Under the pieces are notes generated by a model. That model was given only the letters and a program-made list of their open reading frames with translations. It searched no databases and was not told the origin of the DNA. 64,000 bases of DNA from Rostrohypoxylon terebratum (taxonomy: Eukaryota; Ascomycota; Sordariomycetes; Xylariales; Hypoxylaceae): positions 496,001 to 560,000 of the forward strand of contig MU385857.1 of the NCBI GenBank assembly GCA_022497145.1. Reading direction: 5' to 3'. The position numbers and the translations under genes were made by a program. Of the stretch, positions 46,049-60,362 are shown piece by piece; the first letter of the stretch is position 1; each line of letters starts with the position of its first letter.

Positions 46049-47290
46049 ACGCCTCGATTTAACGAACCCCTATTTACCACGCTATTCATTCCCGAACGAA
46101 CTAAAGTCTTAACACCCTCCCCTAATTCTGAAATGGCTTCGATGCCAAGAATTGTCATCTATTTTTCATTTGTCTATAACTACTACTACTACCGCCATCT
46201 CGCTCATTTATTCATGAACTCACATACTCACATTCTCTACATCTCTCCCCTTCTTCAAAATATTTATCAACATCAAATCCGCAACAAGGCCACCGCTAGA
46301 GTCGATGGGATACGATTTCTCAGCCGGAACCATCGGAGAAGCGGCGGAAATGACTTTATGGCTTCTTACGATCTAGATCCATGGCGTACCTGGCATTACA
46401 AAGAGGACGGGATTTGGGCGGATCTCTGTTAAGAACGTGCGATGGAGTTTACTGGCGTTTTGTTGGCGGGCATCAGCAATCCTGGGAATCTGGGGCTTGC
46501 GAAGCGATACCAGGGAATTTTTGAATTTTTGTTTTTATTTTTTATTATTTGCTTTATCAGCTCGAGTGTGTGTGGACCTCTGAAAAGGGGGTCGCCACGG
46601 GCGTGAGGGAGAGAAGGAGCACGATTGGGCTGCTATAGGATAGCACGGGACGGAACAGTGTCAAAATTCGTGTAGCCAACATTCACAATACAATACAATA
46701 CGATACATGGTATTCGTTACCAAGCTAGCTTTGTTACGGGAGTTGAGTGGACTGTCTATACGGTCGATATGTGCTTAGGTGGTCAGTAGAGCGTGCCCAT
46801 AGGCGGACCCCTACGTGATTTTTTTGTCGCTATCCTATGCTATCATGGTTTTGACTGTTTGTTTATTTATTTTGATTTCGAATCTCAAGACGGGAGCGGA
46901 CGTTAAAATGTTGTTTTCCGCTAAGGCGACCTGGAATGCGGCCAGGAGGTTGGGCTCGTAAGCGTTGACGACTTACTGGCCACGAGCCTTAGTCTGGGCC
47001 AAATTTCGGTCAAGAGAGCGGCCGTCGTTGGTGGCCTCCTCCTGTGGTCTCCGCCCTCTCACACAGTCTTTTATTTTTGTGACCACGCGAACTGCCCGCG
47101 GTAGTAGGTTAGGTTTAGGTAGGTAACCAAGATTGAGGGGGCCCCTGGATCAAGATCACCCACACCACCTTTACTGACGTTGCGTATCATGCTAGCCTAC
47201 TGTACGTATTCAGTATAAAGTGGATTGTGTGGACGGGTGGCTTACACTAGTCTCAGTTGTTCCTGTATAAGGCGTAACTTTTGGCTGCCT

Positions 47291-47314
47291 TGTCTCTGTC
47301 TCTGTCTCTGTCTC
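47291..47314. repeat. tandem repeat, TGTCTC x4
   Basis: Four perfect hexamers, followed by related CTCTAC units. Confidence 0.9.
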
Positions 47315-50300
47315 TACCTCTCTACCTAGTATGTAATAATGTATACCCCCTTTCCACTTACGCGGCATAAATTCCATGTCATGTATAATACCCCTCATTT
47401 ATCTTATAATACTCTTCTGAATACTGCTTGATTATTGACTGTTTATTTTTCTATATAGCTTACCGATAGTAGACTCGTACCGTAGACATGCCAGCTTCTA
47501 CTGGCGAAGAAAAGAAGAAAAAAACATGCCGTCGAATGTAATTGGTACATGGCTACTCGGAACGCCCGACTTGTATGTACAAAAGGCGTATTCAGTTTAA
47601 TTGGTCGGTTCGTGCGTCCCGATATCCTGGGACTTGCATGCGCGGGGCTCGACAGGGGCAAGGAGAGAGGTGGGCGCTAGTCCTTCTTTGCATTAGGGCA
47701 TCCCCCTTCGAAACTGGAGCTCTGGAAAGTCTGAAAGTGCGCAGGTGCGCAGATGGTGAAGTCTGAAGTCTTAGGTCTAAACAGACTAAACAGAGGGTGG
47801 GGACATTTCAAGTGCGCAATCTTCTTAAGCGCTGGCTCCGGACCGAAGTCGCGACCCTATTGGTTCGACCTTACCTTCTCAGTGAAGGGTGGATGGGGTG
47901 TGTCATGCAGCGGTTCGAACGGGAGTCGCGAGTTGTGATTGGAGGAAGGGGGGCGGTTTAAGCGCCCGCGACCTTTTTCTGTTAAATTGGTTCCTTCTCT
48001 CCTACCTATCCGATCAAACACCACCTCAAAGCACCTCGAAGCACCTCGAAGCACCTTTTGTCTTCGTACTATGTTTTATTATCTACTACTAGGTACTAGG
48101 TAGGTAATTGTCCATAATATTGCCTACTACTACGACTGCATACCTACTGGATACCTACTGTACCTGTGTGCGGAAGCCACGCATCCTCTTCGTCCCTCGT
48201 CTTTCGTCCCTCTGCCCCCCCCTCCTCATCTGCCCCCTTTCCCCTCGGACTCCAAGATTTGGCCCGTGTTGGACCCCTCCTCCGTCCCTCCTCTCGCGGG
48301 GATTTAATTCCCACTAGTGACGGAAAGAGATTATTGAAGATGCAATCAAGCAAATAGGCAAAGGGACATGGGGAATGGTTTTCTGTGCGAACTTTTACGG
48401 ATTGCTACCTTGCAAACCATAAACCCATGGACCCGTCACGGGGCGGTGAATAGCTACATGACATTGGATTAGTTGTTGCCTGCCGCAAAGCAACGGACGG
48501 CCGCTACCGAGGTGGCCATCCACCCCGGGAGGGGGGGCCAGTTTCTGCGAGATATCTCGCGGGCGGGAAGCCTGGCAAACGAAGAAACAACAACATACGC
48601 GTAGATGGATAGCCGTGACGATCAAACCTATAGACGACGGCGGGTAATTTTGGGGTATATCTCTCTCTTCATCCCGCCAAGGGCCAAAGCCCGTGGCCCC
48701 AATGCGAGATGAACGGGCGCAAGCTAGTCTCTCCCTAAAAATGGATAGATATCTTGAGATTAGGAGAGGCTCGAGCACCGTTTACCCCCTCCGCGCATGA
48801 TCAGGTGAAGCACCATACAGGCAAACAATGCCCTTTTCCCGTGTGCTCGGTCTGGTTCGTCTCGGACAAGACGCGGCGAGGCAGAGGCAAGCACAAATTT
48901 GACGGATGAGGTTCCGAGGGAACGGTGGCAGTGCGCCGTTATCACGCATCCGGTCTGGGCTGGGGGGGAAAATGTGACGAGGGCCGCAGTAGCCTACCTA
49001 AAAAAAATAGGTGCGGCTTTGCCTCTCTTTTTTTTTTCACTTTCGCAGATGTCCCATGCCGGTATCCTTAACCGGATCGTTTAGGTAGGTGCTGTAGGTA
49101 AGTTAGTCAGTTATATTGTGTATATTGTGGGCGCGGTCGGGCGGCGCCTGTGCGTCCGCGTGTGTGCGCTTGTCTGAAGCCCCATGCTTTTGTTGTTCAT
49201 CTGATTTATGGGTTAAATGGTGCTGTCTCAGCTCTCCAATGCGTGCGTGATATGCGTCTTGAGCCGTGCCGTCTCGGAGTTATATGCATCGCGTCTTCTG
49301 TACATATATGTAGCCCTGTGGCTTATAGCCCGACGACGAAGCTGGGACTAATCGCGCCCAAGAACACAAAGTCCGTTTGTTGAGAAAGCCTGTAAACCAC
49401 AGTCCCAACCGCGAGGACCCAGTCGGTTCCAATCGAAGTGTCGTCATGGGAAAAGAGGAGCCCGAAGTAGTGTACATAAGAGATGGGAATTCTCCGAAGC
49501 GAACGAACGCCAACCCGATCGCCCGTGCCCCTTGCTCTAGCTGTGGATCTATAATTGCTTGTTTTATTGAGAAATATCCACTCTGCTTTTACCGCTCAAT
49601 AGAACGCCTCGCGATATCGATGTAGAAATATGATGATGACATGTCTGTCTGAGGCGTATAGGTGCCCGTACGCGAGGCATATTCTAGCCTTATCTTTACT
49701 CGTCAGAGTTAGCACGCATTCTTTATACATACCTGCATACTAAGTAAGTATTTTCTCGAAAAAGCGAGGTTTATTGACGCTATTCAAGCCTCTATCGCTA
49801 CACCTCTGAAAGTTGTTGGTCCGATGTTATATATCACAAAATTTTCAGCATGTAAGATGATGTTCCCTTCGGGTATTATTTCCCAAGATTCTCGCACGTG
49901 GGAAAGGGTCGTCGATCCTTGTCCCAACAACGTCGCGATTCCCCCCACGGCAGAGGATTTTCTTGGTCATGATAAGAGATATATGGCTCACGCCCACGGT
50001 CCAAACCTAGCCTAACCCATTCTTGCTGACGCCAAGTGCTTATCCCGCGCCAGCCTCGCAGGTAGCTATCATCCCGTGTCTGTCTCTTCCCCCTTCACAT
50101 CCATTTGCTTAGAGATTGAGTCCAACACGTTTGGAAAATGCGCGATGGAAATCGTATGAAGCCTCGTTGGGTGTGCAGTAAGAGGCATTTCTTCACGAAC
50201 GCCTCTTTTTTTCCCTTGCGATCTTGGCTGCCTGCCTAGACCCTAACTAACTAGACGACACGGGTCCGAGGCTCAGCCGTGGCTTGCTCGGCTCTAGCGA

Positions 50301-52616
50301 ACAGAGCTAGGTGCATAAACGGCGCAAACAGGAGTTGGGGGCCGCTCGTAGGTCTGTCGCGGAGTTCTTCGCTTTTGGGAGGCGCCTTTGACATCATGCA
50401 TATGGAAATCGATACCTGGCTGGCTGGTCGGCATGCACACACCCAGGCCCCGTTGAGGCGTTCTGACTCATATACCCTGGTGAAAGAGCTGCCTGGATGG
50501 ATGGAAAACTGTGATGAGATTTTACGGGCGGGAGGTAGGTAGATGGTAGGTGCATATCATACGAGTTTGCGTGCCTGGTCTTCAGCCTCCTGTTCTGCAT
50601 TAGGTACCCAGAATCCAGATGCAATGCCTGCTACCTAGGACTGATACTTCTTCTACAGGCTTTACTTTCAGCTGGACGCTCTCTGAGCCAATCGCTCTAA
50701 GGCCGATCCTAGAGGGCTAGGCTGCATATGTAGGTCAACAGCATGGAAAGGGTCTTTGGGAGTCATGGATAACTCACGATGTATTGTCTACCTACTAGGG
50801 GATTGGATGCCCCCGGGGCCCTTGTATCGTCATGTTTTTCTATCCCTTTACGGCGATCATGAGAATATCCATGAATTCACCCCCTGGGACCGGTCAATTC
50901 GCAACCGAGGAGGGCAGAGTCATAAAGAATTCAATAATTCACGATTGCCATAGAAGATATTCGCAAAGAGTCCACGCTCAGGCATCAAGCCTAGGAAAGT
51001 AGTGGCTAGTCGCTTTGATATTTCTAACGAACTTGACTCGATATTCACCCCATAACCCACTCCGGTTTCCTCTTATATAGTGATACATAGCAATTAGGTA
51101 CTCTCTAGTCAAGCACTTACTTGAGCTCTTTGGGATTTAAATGGCCATTATCCTAATTCCTTGTTGAGAGAAGTCCACTTGAATGCTGTGAGGCACTGGG
51201 TACGATCTGGTTGAGGAGTCTTAGATTACAGCTCCATCGTAAGATAGAAAATAGAAACATGAGTTCCGCCGCAGATTCGTCATAATACATGCATGACTAT
51301 CAAGATTTATACTCATTCGAGCTATATTCAGTTGAAAGTCTTATAGATAAGTAGTTAACAACTGTTCGACGGGAATCTCCAAGTTCTCCTTACCCATCAA
51401 CATTCCCCTCATACAGTCCAGATAAAATAGGTGGACCGAGAGCGACTATAGGATTATAAGGTATGTCAATTGGGTCTACTTTATAAGAATAGAGCTATCG
51501 TTCGATTCATAGATATAAAACTCCGACTTGACTTGATTGAAGCGTGAGTAGTGGCCCAGAGTCCGACAAGAGAGTCCGAGGTCCCGTATCTCGCATCAAC
51601 TTCCCATACACAGTCAGTCTCTACGTCTTCACCCACATCATAGGTATGTATGATCAAGTACGTTCCCACTAGAGTATTAGTTCTTGAAGACTTGAGGTTC
51701 GACTCTTGGAGGCACCATCCGCTGCACGCTTATTCGAAAATAGCATATACGGCATACGAACGAATGTCTAGTACCGTTACGCACACTGCGATCTCGGCCA
51801 TACGAGTTCGAAACTCTAATCTGGAAGTACTATAACTGTCTTCTTATTAAGTACGAGTTACGATAGTGGTAGCATGTTTGGCTTGTGTTTGTTGGCTTTG
51901 CGAGCCTGTTTCATCGACGGCATCACACTGATCTGTTGCGGATCTCTCTTCCCATCTATCATCACCAACTATATCCAGTACAAGTATCAAGAGCAGGTAG
52001 GTTCAAAATTGAATCATTTGGGTAACGTGTCATATAAATAAATAGGTCAATGAAGCCCAAAATCACGAGTCCGAAAGAACGTATCGAGTTTGAAGAGGTA
52101 TGAAGGGCATGAACCCCCTATCATTAGCGAAAGTCTCGGATGCCTTACTATGACCAACGACTCTATACTCCCTTACAGAAGTGTCTTGGAAGAGCAAGAA
52201 CCAGATCCAGCATTCATCTTCTAAATCTATGGTAATGCTACAATACCTAGTAATCCCTGAACACATGGACTCAGGCGGGACGGCTCTTTCGCTGTCAATC
52301 TCTAAAGTCAACTAGAATCAAAGAGAAGAAAATTATATGTCTCGTCTTATTTCCCTCGTCACAGTTTAGTCACATCCATCCTTGACTTTGGAGTTGTGCT
52401 AATCCATAGGGGAATGTCATGTAATTGCTGTAGGGTAGGTAGTAGGTTTCCTCACTGTACAGAATTGGGTCTTAGCACGGGTTTGGTATATACTAGAATT
52501 ATAGTTGGGACCAAATTGATACTTATATGGTCGCTTTGACTTCCTTCAAGCTTTGAGTCTCTCTAAAGAAATTCCAAAGATAAAACGCGGACTCGTCGGT
52601 TGCGAAGGAGGGCCTG

Positions 52617-52643
52617 ACTACCTACCTACGGTAGGTAGGTAGT
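52617..52643. repeat. perfect inverted repeat, 13-bp arms around one central G
   Basis: ACTACCTACCTAC, then G, then its exact reverse complement. The arms consist of the CTAC/GTAG tetramer that recurs elsewhere in the window's intergenic DNA. Confidence 0.9.
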
Positions 52644-55600
52644 TAAAAAACATCGTGGGAAATCTCATGAATCGCATATGATACTAGAATCGGGGCCTTC
52701 GAATGCTTTAGGGTTTGTGCTGCGGCAACTAAGTCCTATATCATAACATATTGTCATAGCCCCTTAACTCATAAGTGCGCGCATTTAGTTGTCCTCTTGA
52801 AAACGAGTAATCGATACCTACTCCGTATGAATGTGCGAGCTTTAACGGATTTTCTCCGTTGTATACATACTCTCGATGCCTCTAGTAACTAGCTCGGCGT
52901 GAGATATCAACTACAATGTTTTGTCATGCACGATTTCCACCAGTAACTTACCTCCTAGGCTGGTATTCAGGGGCTCATAGAAAGGCTGTCGTAGCTAGCA
53001 CACCACCTTGCCTCCTATTTATTTACAAGACTGTCAAATTCTCAGTATATCTTTAGAGACAATATCAAGACAGCACCTCTTCGAATTCAGTTCGCATCCC
53101 TATTCGATGTCCCATTTCATCTCAAGCCTCCCGCATGCCGGAGATGTCGGGATCTTCGCCATAAGAAGCCAGTAGTATGTAGTAAAAAATTGTTACTGTC
53201 GCACAACTTTGAGGGGGGATCGTCAGAGCGGGAAGTGGATATTCGAAGGATGCTTTGTCCAACACAACATGAGCGATTTGCACCCTTTTCGGCAATGTCG
53301 CCAACAAAATTCGAATGTATGAAGATGGAGCGCCCCGTCAGAACTACGCAAATATTCGCTAACAGAGGCTTATAATTAAACCTAAATCTAACTACATCTC
53401 CTGAGAGCACTTGTCTACTAGCTTGCCAAATTTCGTCTACTCGAAGGGCGTGGTTTTAATGTAGAGATGTCAAAATAACGTGATTCGCTGAGTTGTCAGG
53501 CACAAGCCGTCGTTGGGCCGTGGCCAACGATGCGACCCAGTTAGCTCTTCCCAGGTGGCTCTGTGTTGTATCAGCGTAACTATTGGGGATTTGACTAGTA
53601 TTCCCACCGTATGCGGGACTGTGGGATTATATTGAAGAGGACGTGTCGGCGATCTGCACCTGGCCGGAAAAGGGGTCACCACCACCACCCCGTCTTTCGC
53701 CCAACAGGAAGATCTCCACGGGATCTAGTCATTAGCTAATATGGTATCACCCAAGAGACAGTGTAGACGAAATCTAAGAACCCTAATGTACTATGACTGG
53801 GAATGCTACTATAAACCATAAACCTGAATTTCTCGTGTTCCCGAATCGAGTCCTCCCATTCTCGCCACGATGCTATCTTGACGTATATCGCAAGTCATAT
53901 GATGTAAATCTGCTATCGCGATTTAGTCTAACTTCGCTTTTGTACTTCATTAAGATTTCATGATCGGACAAGAGGCATTTTCGCCAGCTGATCACCTTAT
54001 CGGGAATTGGTATAGCAACGTAGAGCAAGACGGATGGAACTTCTCTTAGAACCTCGGTTAAAGGGAAAGTATCCGACGCGCAGGTTGTTCAGGAGTGACT
54101 GAAAGGGGAGGGTCAAGGTGGTTAACAACGTCGAAGGCTCGACAAGTCTGGACCTGATAATGAATAGTACTGCCAACTAATGTTCTAGTTATGACATGTC
54201 AGATATTGTCAAGTGTCTACCTTAAGGGGGCATATCCGGTTGCTGAGCTTTGTTGAGACTGTATCAACCTGAGTAAAATTCACAGTCAATTCCATGTAGC
54301 CGTTATTCAGATCGCTTAGAACACCATAAGCTGGTATCAGCGAGGATCGCCTGCTACGGGAACTAGTCCCCAGAAGACTAACACCTTCTCTAACGAATCC
54401 AATCATGACATGTGAACTAACCCGCCAGACGATGCTACTATCCCACGGCATAACGGTGGCAGACGGTACTCTCGAGGCAAACACGTGTTACGTGACAGCT
54501 CTTCTCGAGATCTACGCGGTAAGAACCGGACTATAGCGACGGGACCCTGTGTCGACATATGGAGAACCTCGGTGGTGGCGATAGCGGTTCTCGCAGGAGC
54601 TTCAGTTCCGCAGCTGTAGAGAGGCAGTGGAATGAATATCATGGATCTAGAGTAAATGGCTAACGTCAGCAACGATTCCGAGAATTGAAGATAGATAGTG
54701 ATGTGGAAATGAAGCTGTCGTCTAGTCTCGGCCTTTCTCGCTTTCTCGGGGCCGCGTAGGATGAGGCCCAATCTAGGCTGATTCTCTGCCCCAGTTCCTT
54801 GTCCTATCAATGTCAACATCCACATTCAGATTCCCTTGGCGGTTGACATACTTCAATAGTATTGGTAATACGAACGGATGCGTCTAGGTCTACCGAATGG
54901 CACTCATCTTGTTTACTCATCTAACCCTAGTAGCTAGCCCCGAGCTTATGGAATAACCCTGGGAAGAGAATGTGACGAGATAGCACTATCTTGAGGCTTA
55001 GTTTCATGTCTACCCTAGACTCTATTTGTGCGTCCAGTTTCTGTTACCTCGTGAATACGGAGTTGCCTGTAAGGACTGTCTTCTCCGGGGGTCTTCGGGA
55101 GCTAAGAGTGATCGACGTCCCTCCACTGTGAGATTTCGTCTATTAATCTTCAGCTTTACAAAGATAATAGCGTAGAGGCTTCGGTGGTAACCACGATGTC
55201 ACACTTAGGGACGAAAGAGGCGCCGGAGAAGTTGCTGTCTCTGGAGATAGAGAGGGTATGAGGATAGACGATATCCGCAACAGCCCTGAAATCGACTTAC
55301 TTCTTATGACACTGTGTAACTGCAACAGATAGCGAGCCCGGGTGACCCGAAGTTACTCTCAAACAGACCAATCTTCAAGCAATGATTCTCCTAATAGTCC
55401 GTGCAGGGCGTTGTAACATTATATTCATCAGGAGGGTTATATTACGTTGTAGTTACTATGATCAAATGTATCATTCCGGCAGACATTGAAGAGAGTAATG
55501 AATTATGATCTGAAAATGCAACATAGATACGGCAGTGTAGGTAGGACCCAGTCTTTAGTGTCGTACTTGAAGCGATCTTGGGAAGAATTTGGCCAAGGCT

Positions 55601-58600
55601 CTAGGTGACGCTTTGAATATAGGTACGTCGACGCCTCCAAATGGCTGATACAAATGTTGGAGATGAGCATGTGATTAGACTGATTGAAGGTTGAAATGCT
55701 CGCGACCATTTATGCGGCCTCGAATCTAGGCGCCAGGTACGCGAGACAAGCGTAAGCATGGGCATTGTGGTGGTGTGGATGTGTGCAAGTGTGGGAGTCG
55801 AATTGGAGCGTAGAGACTCGATTCTAGCTTCTCATTCGCCAGACTGCCCCAGAGCTCTTCTTATGAGCTCATTGCAGAATTAGGAAATTGGCGGATCTAT
55901 TTACTTGTGGTGATTTGAAGAGCTCTCGGCTCCCGCAACTGGTTGGATATTCAAACTGCAGCTGTCAAAAACAATAACCGGGGTAAATTAAGAAGAGACG
56001 ATGAGGCTGAAAATAGCTAACCACCTCTGCTACCGAGATTTTGAATAGTACTAGTAAATGCCACTCGGAGATTTACGTAATGTTGTTCATTTCTCAAACA
56101 AGTAGTCTTCTCGCATGCAACAAAAAAGCATTCGGTAGCATGATATTCGTAAGCGTACCATATGTTCGATTAGATTAATTGCCTTGAAAAAGACGTCAGC
56201 GGCTTCGGAAAGCAGGGAGAATGCTAGAAACTGTTACTGTAATACTCGAAATATGAGATGTGACATAACATCACTATCTCGACAGGTTCTCAATCGCGCT
56301 ATTGACTCCTCATACGATCAATTTGGCCAACATGATCAAGAGACGGAGCAAAGAGGCCTCATGCCCTGTTTACACTATACTACTTGCAAGCATCGCGACT
56401 TAAGCTTCAAACTCGCCTAGATAAGGTAGGTATACATAGACATGGACACACTAAAGACGCGGATCAGTCCCAATATACTGGCTTCGCATGTGACAACCTT
56501 CGTTGAGAGGCCAATGGTTGATGTTGGGTCTTCTGCGGTCTTCTGCGCCGCAGCCACAAATACGAACCGATGTCTACTACATCTAGGTTCGACCGAAGCA
56601 CGAAGTCGCGACGGGGTTTGACGGTGGATAACTCGGTGCTCTCGTCGACTCTCAGCACACATCTTACGCGGCTGAGCAAATCCCTCGCGGAATTTTTTTG
56701 GGCGCCTTCTCCAAAAACTCCCAAGTTCATGAAGAGACGAGATCCACTCTCGTGCTTTAGTAGCGGGCGTAAAATGGTCCACTTAGGTGCTTCGAAGCGA
56801 AAATCCAAGACAAATTCTAGACCAGTCACAAAATTCATACAGAGTCGAATTTTCAACCAGTCAAAATAATTGATCATCGCGAATCAGGTTATCGTCGAGG
56901 TCTTTTACCGTAATACCCTTGATACGTTTTGCTACCCTTGTAACCCTTGCTAGAAAAATGCCGGTTTACCGCCTTCTTTTCATGGAGCTCTTATCACTCT
57001 TTTTATAGCTATGTACATAGGTGCCCAGTGACGACAAGACGGTCTCTAACAGTCGATTAATCCCTTCCAGGCCGTTCTAGGGAACTCGGTCTGAAGTAAG
57101 CTACTGCACAGTCTCGTTACACCGACATTTTCTATACTCAATGCGATCCGGAGGCGCCCAAGGTTAAAGGCCGAAACGGAGGTGATGCTTGAGCAGAACG
57201 GGAACGAGCCCCGCCGCCTCTTCGCTCACCGTCAGAATGATGCACCCACCAACAGGCGGGAAGAATTGTGTGTGTCTGGGTGTTCTGGATGTGTGTGTGT
57301 GGTGCTAGTTTCACAGTGCCTCCGTTCGTGTGGCAGGATGCTGCACTGTGATTGCTGACATGCAGATACATTAGACATTAGGTAGACATCATACATAAAA
57401 TTGTATTGTATTAAGTATATTATGATATTGGAGCCGCCTGAGAGAGGAAATCCCTTTCCCACAGCACTTCCGAACTCACCTGTTTTCGCTGCCGAACAGG
57501 GTCGTGCGGGTCCAGGCTCTCCGTGACGTGTAAAACTAGGGAGTTGAAATAGGGTAAACAAGTGCACACAAGCATATATGAGCACTGACTGTCTTTACCA
57601 TAATAAAGAGTATTCAGATAGATGCCCCTACATGCGCAAATCACGCGTTGCGCGGATGCTGGATGCGGAAAGTGTCCTAAATTTAGACTTGGGGCGCTTG
57701 TTTCTTATTCACTTGGACAATCTTGGTCTAGAGCATCGTGTTGTCAGCCAAGCTTCTTCCTCGGCTTTCTCTCGTCTTACGACCGTAAGTAGGTATTTTC
57801 AAGTATGTACATACGTCGTATTTACATACATACACAGTAGCGCGTATGGATGTATGTAGACCCGGGTCTGGGATAGATCTTTATTAATAATATTGTAGTA
57901 TTTTTTTGTATTTTAGTATTAATATCTCAATATCCTACTAGGTATCTTAGTACTATTAGTAGCTTAGCATAAACAACAACAGGCGGTTGCCACACGCCGC
58001 ATCGATCATCCGTCATGCTGGCGTCGATCTGGGAGAAATTGATGAGAATCCTCGAGAGCGATTTTCGATGTAAGGGCCGTCACCTTTTGCACCGGGCTCA
58101 TAAATTGCGCGTACCTATCTAGGTATCTAGCTGGAAAAGCTGGAAAGCTGGATAGCCGGAAGGATGTAAGAGCTAACCGCTGGTGAGGTTATTACCGAAT
58201 TTCGAATAATCAAAGGGAGAGAGATTGGCAATTCTCACAAGGACAGCAAGGACCTGGGTGAGTTTGGTCTGCCGCCGTTGAATGTCCCACCGACCGGCAT
58301 CTATCCTTGGTCCTTGGTAAAGCCGAAAGTTACCATGATCAGCCCAAACCCCGCTGAATCTCACCATCACCATCTCTACTACTTACAGCTGTACAATAAT
58401 ATACATACATACGTAGTACGTAGTATTTGATATGATATTATGTAGTAGCATACATACATACATAGTAGGTACATATTAAATACCTAGTTAGTCAAAATTA
58501 GGGACTTTTGTTAATGCTCTTTCGGTGCTAAATGAGCTAAACGACGCCCTACGTATCCAGTCATGTATCTAGGGGATGCAAGATGAAGTTGCGCGCGGGG

Positions 58601-59393
58601 GGAAGTTGGAGGAAGATGAGATAGAAGCATCATCAGCATCGCATCGTATGTACTATGTAGTATATGTACCCTTGTCAGAAACATCAAGGATGATTTCTTC
58701 TACTACTATGTAGATACCTACATACCTACTACATACATATTAGCATCCGTCGCTTTCGAGGACGGGAGGACGCTGACACGTCAAGCGGACTTACCTACAG
58801 ACATACATGCATACACTACGTAACGACAAGATCTCGGGAGGGGGCTGGAGATACATCCCATCCACCTACGTACATACATCTAGTACCAGTAGTAGTAAAG
58901 ACCCAGCCACCGGTCCGGCAAGTTTAGTAGAATGCATTTGTCACCGTTTAGGTATCCTAATGGTCTTAGGTCTTAGATCTTAGGTGCTTACCTGGTAGTA
59001 GTATTAGTTCCCGCGCGCAATGATGATTCTTCTAACACCTAACACGCATGAAAAACAGCAGTTGATTTATGTAGGTCGTATTACTCTCGTGCATCGAGAG
59101 ACGTTCACCCCCCTTGCAATCACAAGATGAGATTATATGAAGCTTACATACTAGGTAGGTACAAGCATGTAGGTAAATTTGAGAAGATGTGATGAGAAAA
59201 AAGAAAATGAGTTGTATTTGATATTTGATAATTAAATTGAAAGGTTGTAAATTGTAAATTGTGATTATTGTATTGGATAGATGTCGGATGTCGAATGTTG
59301 AATAGTGGATTTTATTCTACACAGTACTATGTAGTTACTAGTAGGTACAGTACGTACAATCGAATTGTGCCGTAATTTTATGTAGCTGTCTGT

Positions 59394-59451
59394 GTAGGCA
59401 ATTCAGCATTGTGCATTTAAAAGTAGGCAATTCAGCATTGTGCATTTAAAA
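59394..59451. repeat. 29-bp unit in perfect tandem duplication
   Basis: The unit beginning GTAGGCAATTCAGCATTG occurs at 59394-59422 and again at 59423-59451 with no mismatch, which indicates a recent duplication. Confidence 0.9.
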
Positions 59452-60338
59452 ATTGTACAAGCGCAAAGGACCAGGCATTCACATTCAAGTGCGCATTGTC
59501 AGATGGGGTCACTGACAAAAGCGGCGAAAGAAGCGAAACAGCCCGTCTCTACCACCAGCCCCAACCGCCACAGAAATTTTCAGCGGGAACAGGGATTACG
59601 CTGCAATCACAGTTGTGTCTATCCCTACGCTGGCATAATAGTGGGGCTCTAGTCAAGGATCGACCCATAATTGAACCCATAATTGAGCCCACTAAATACC
59701 CACACTTGCCCACTTTCATCCACATCGAAGATTTCAACATGGCAGCTGATTAGTCACAAATGCAGCCCCATTAAAACGTTGACCCCCTCTGGAAACCCCC
59801 CATCAAAGGGCTCGCACTTTCCCAGCTTCCCTCCATTCTGACTCGCCCTCTACGCAGCAGGCTCTTGCCCATTTCTCTACCAATCAATCTGCTCTTGCCC
59901 TCTTGATCCACCACTTGTTAACAAGAAAAAAAATTTGTCGAATCAATTGCCTTTCTTCCCACGCTCTGCCCTTTTTTTTCATCCAAACAGCACCCAGTCT
60001 TCCAGAAAGTCTCTTTCTAAAACATCGAATCAAATCAAAGCCCCCCCTCTGATGCCCTTGCGGCCCTCGTTTTAACTGGTCGTAACTTGGCTGTCACTGG
60101 TGACTGGTGACTGGTTTAATTTTCATTATAACCTTACCAGCTTTATACTCATCTTGTCCAACATTTATCCGCTCCGCATTATCTGGGCTGACTGGAACCC
60201 TCTCAGTTCTTTCTGTCCACTCACAATCTTCCGGTCACCTGAAGATCCAGTATCCAGGTACAAGCACAAGGACAAGCACAAGCACAACGCGACATACGTC
60301 AATTCCTGTGACTACTGCATTAGGCGCCTACGCCTATC

Positions 60339-60362
60339 GCATCCAAGCATCCAAGCATCCAA
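60339..60362. repeat. tandem repeat, GCATCCAA x3
   Basis: Three perfect 8-bp units followed by GCATCAAG. Confidence 0.9.

Larger units (their letters stand above)
46049..59800. other. long gene-poor block (about 13.7 kb) upstream of the HapB leader
   Basis: No gene could be supported. Open frames are at most about 140 codons, lie on both strands and have no family resemblance. Composition is mixed and not strongly AT-rich, so it does not look like heavily RIP-mutated transposon sequence. It contains a (TGTCTC)n repeat (47291-47314), many TAGGTAGG motifs, the inverted repeat at 52617-52643, ACATAC-rich stretches (57800-58900) and a 29-bp tandem duplication (59394-59451). Frames at 54209-54825 (minus) are the most protein-like. 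It may be distal regulatory DNA, undescribed non-coding RNA or multi-exon genes I cannot see. Confidence 0.45.

Noticed and set aside
51690..51720. GGTTCGACTC resembling a tRNA T loop
   Set aside because: The flanking stem is broken and no acceptor stem or D arm is found.
56417..56877. 137-codon minus-strand frame opposed by a 99-codon + frame
   Set aside because: Both strands are open, neither has recognisable motifs or intron logic; cannot be supported as a gene.
57800..58900. ACATAC/TACATA-rich region suspected to be a transposon end or CRISPR-like array
   Set aside because: Units are irregular and short, without constant spacers or terminal repeats; simple-sequence bias is enough to explain it.
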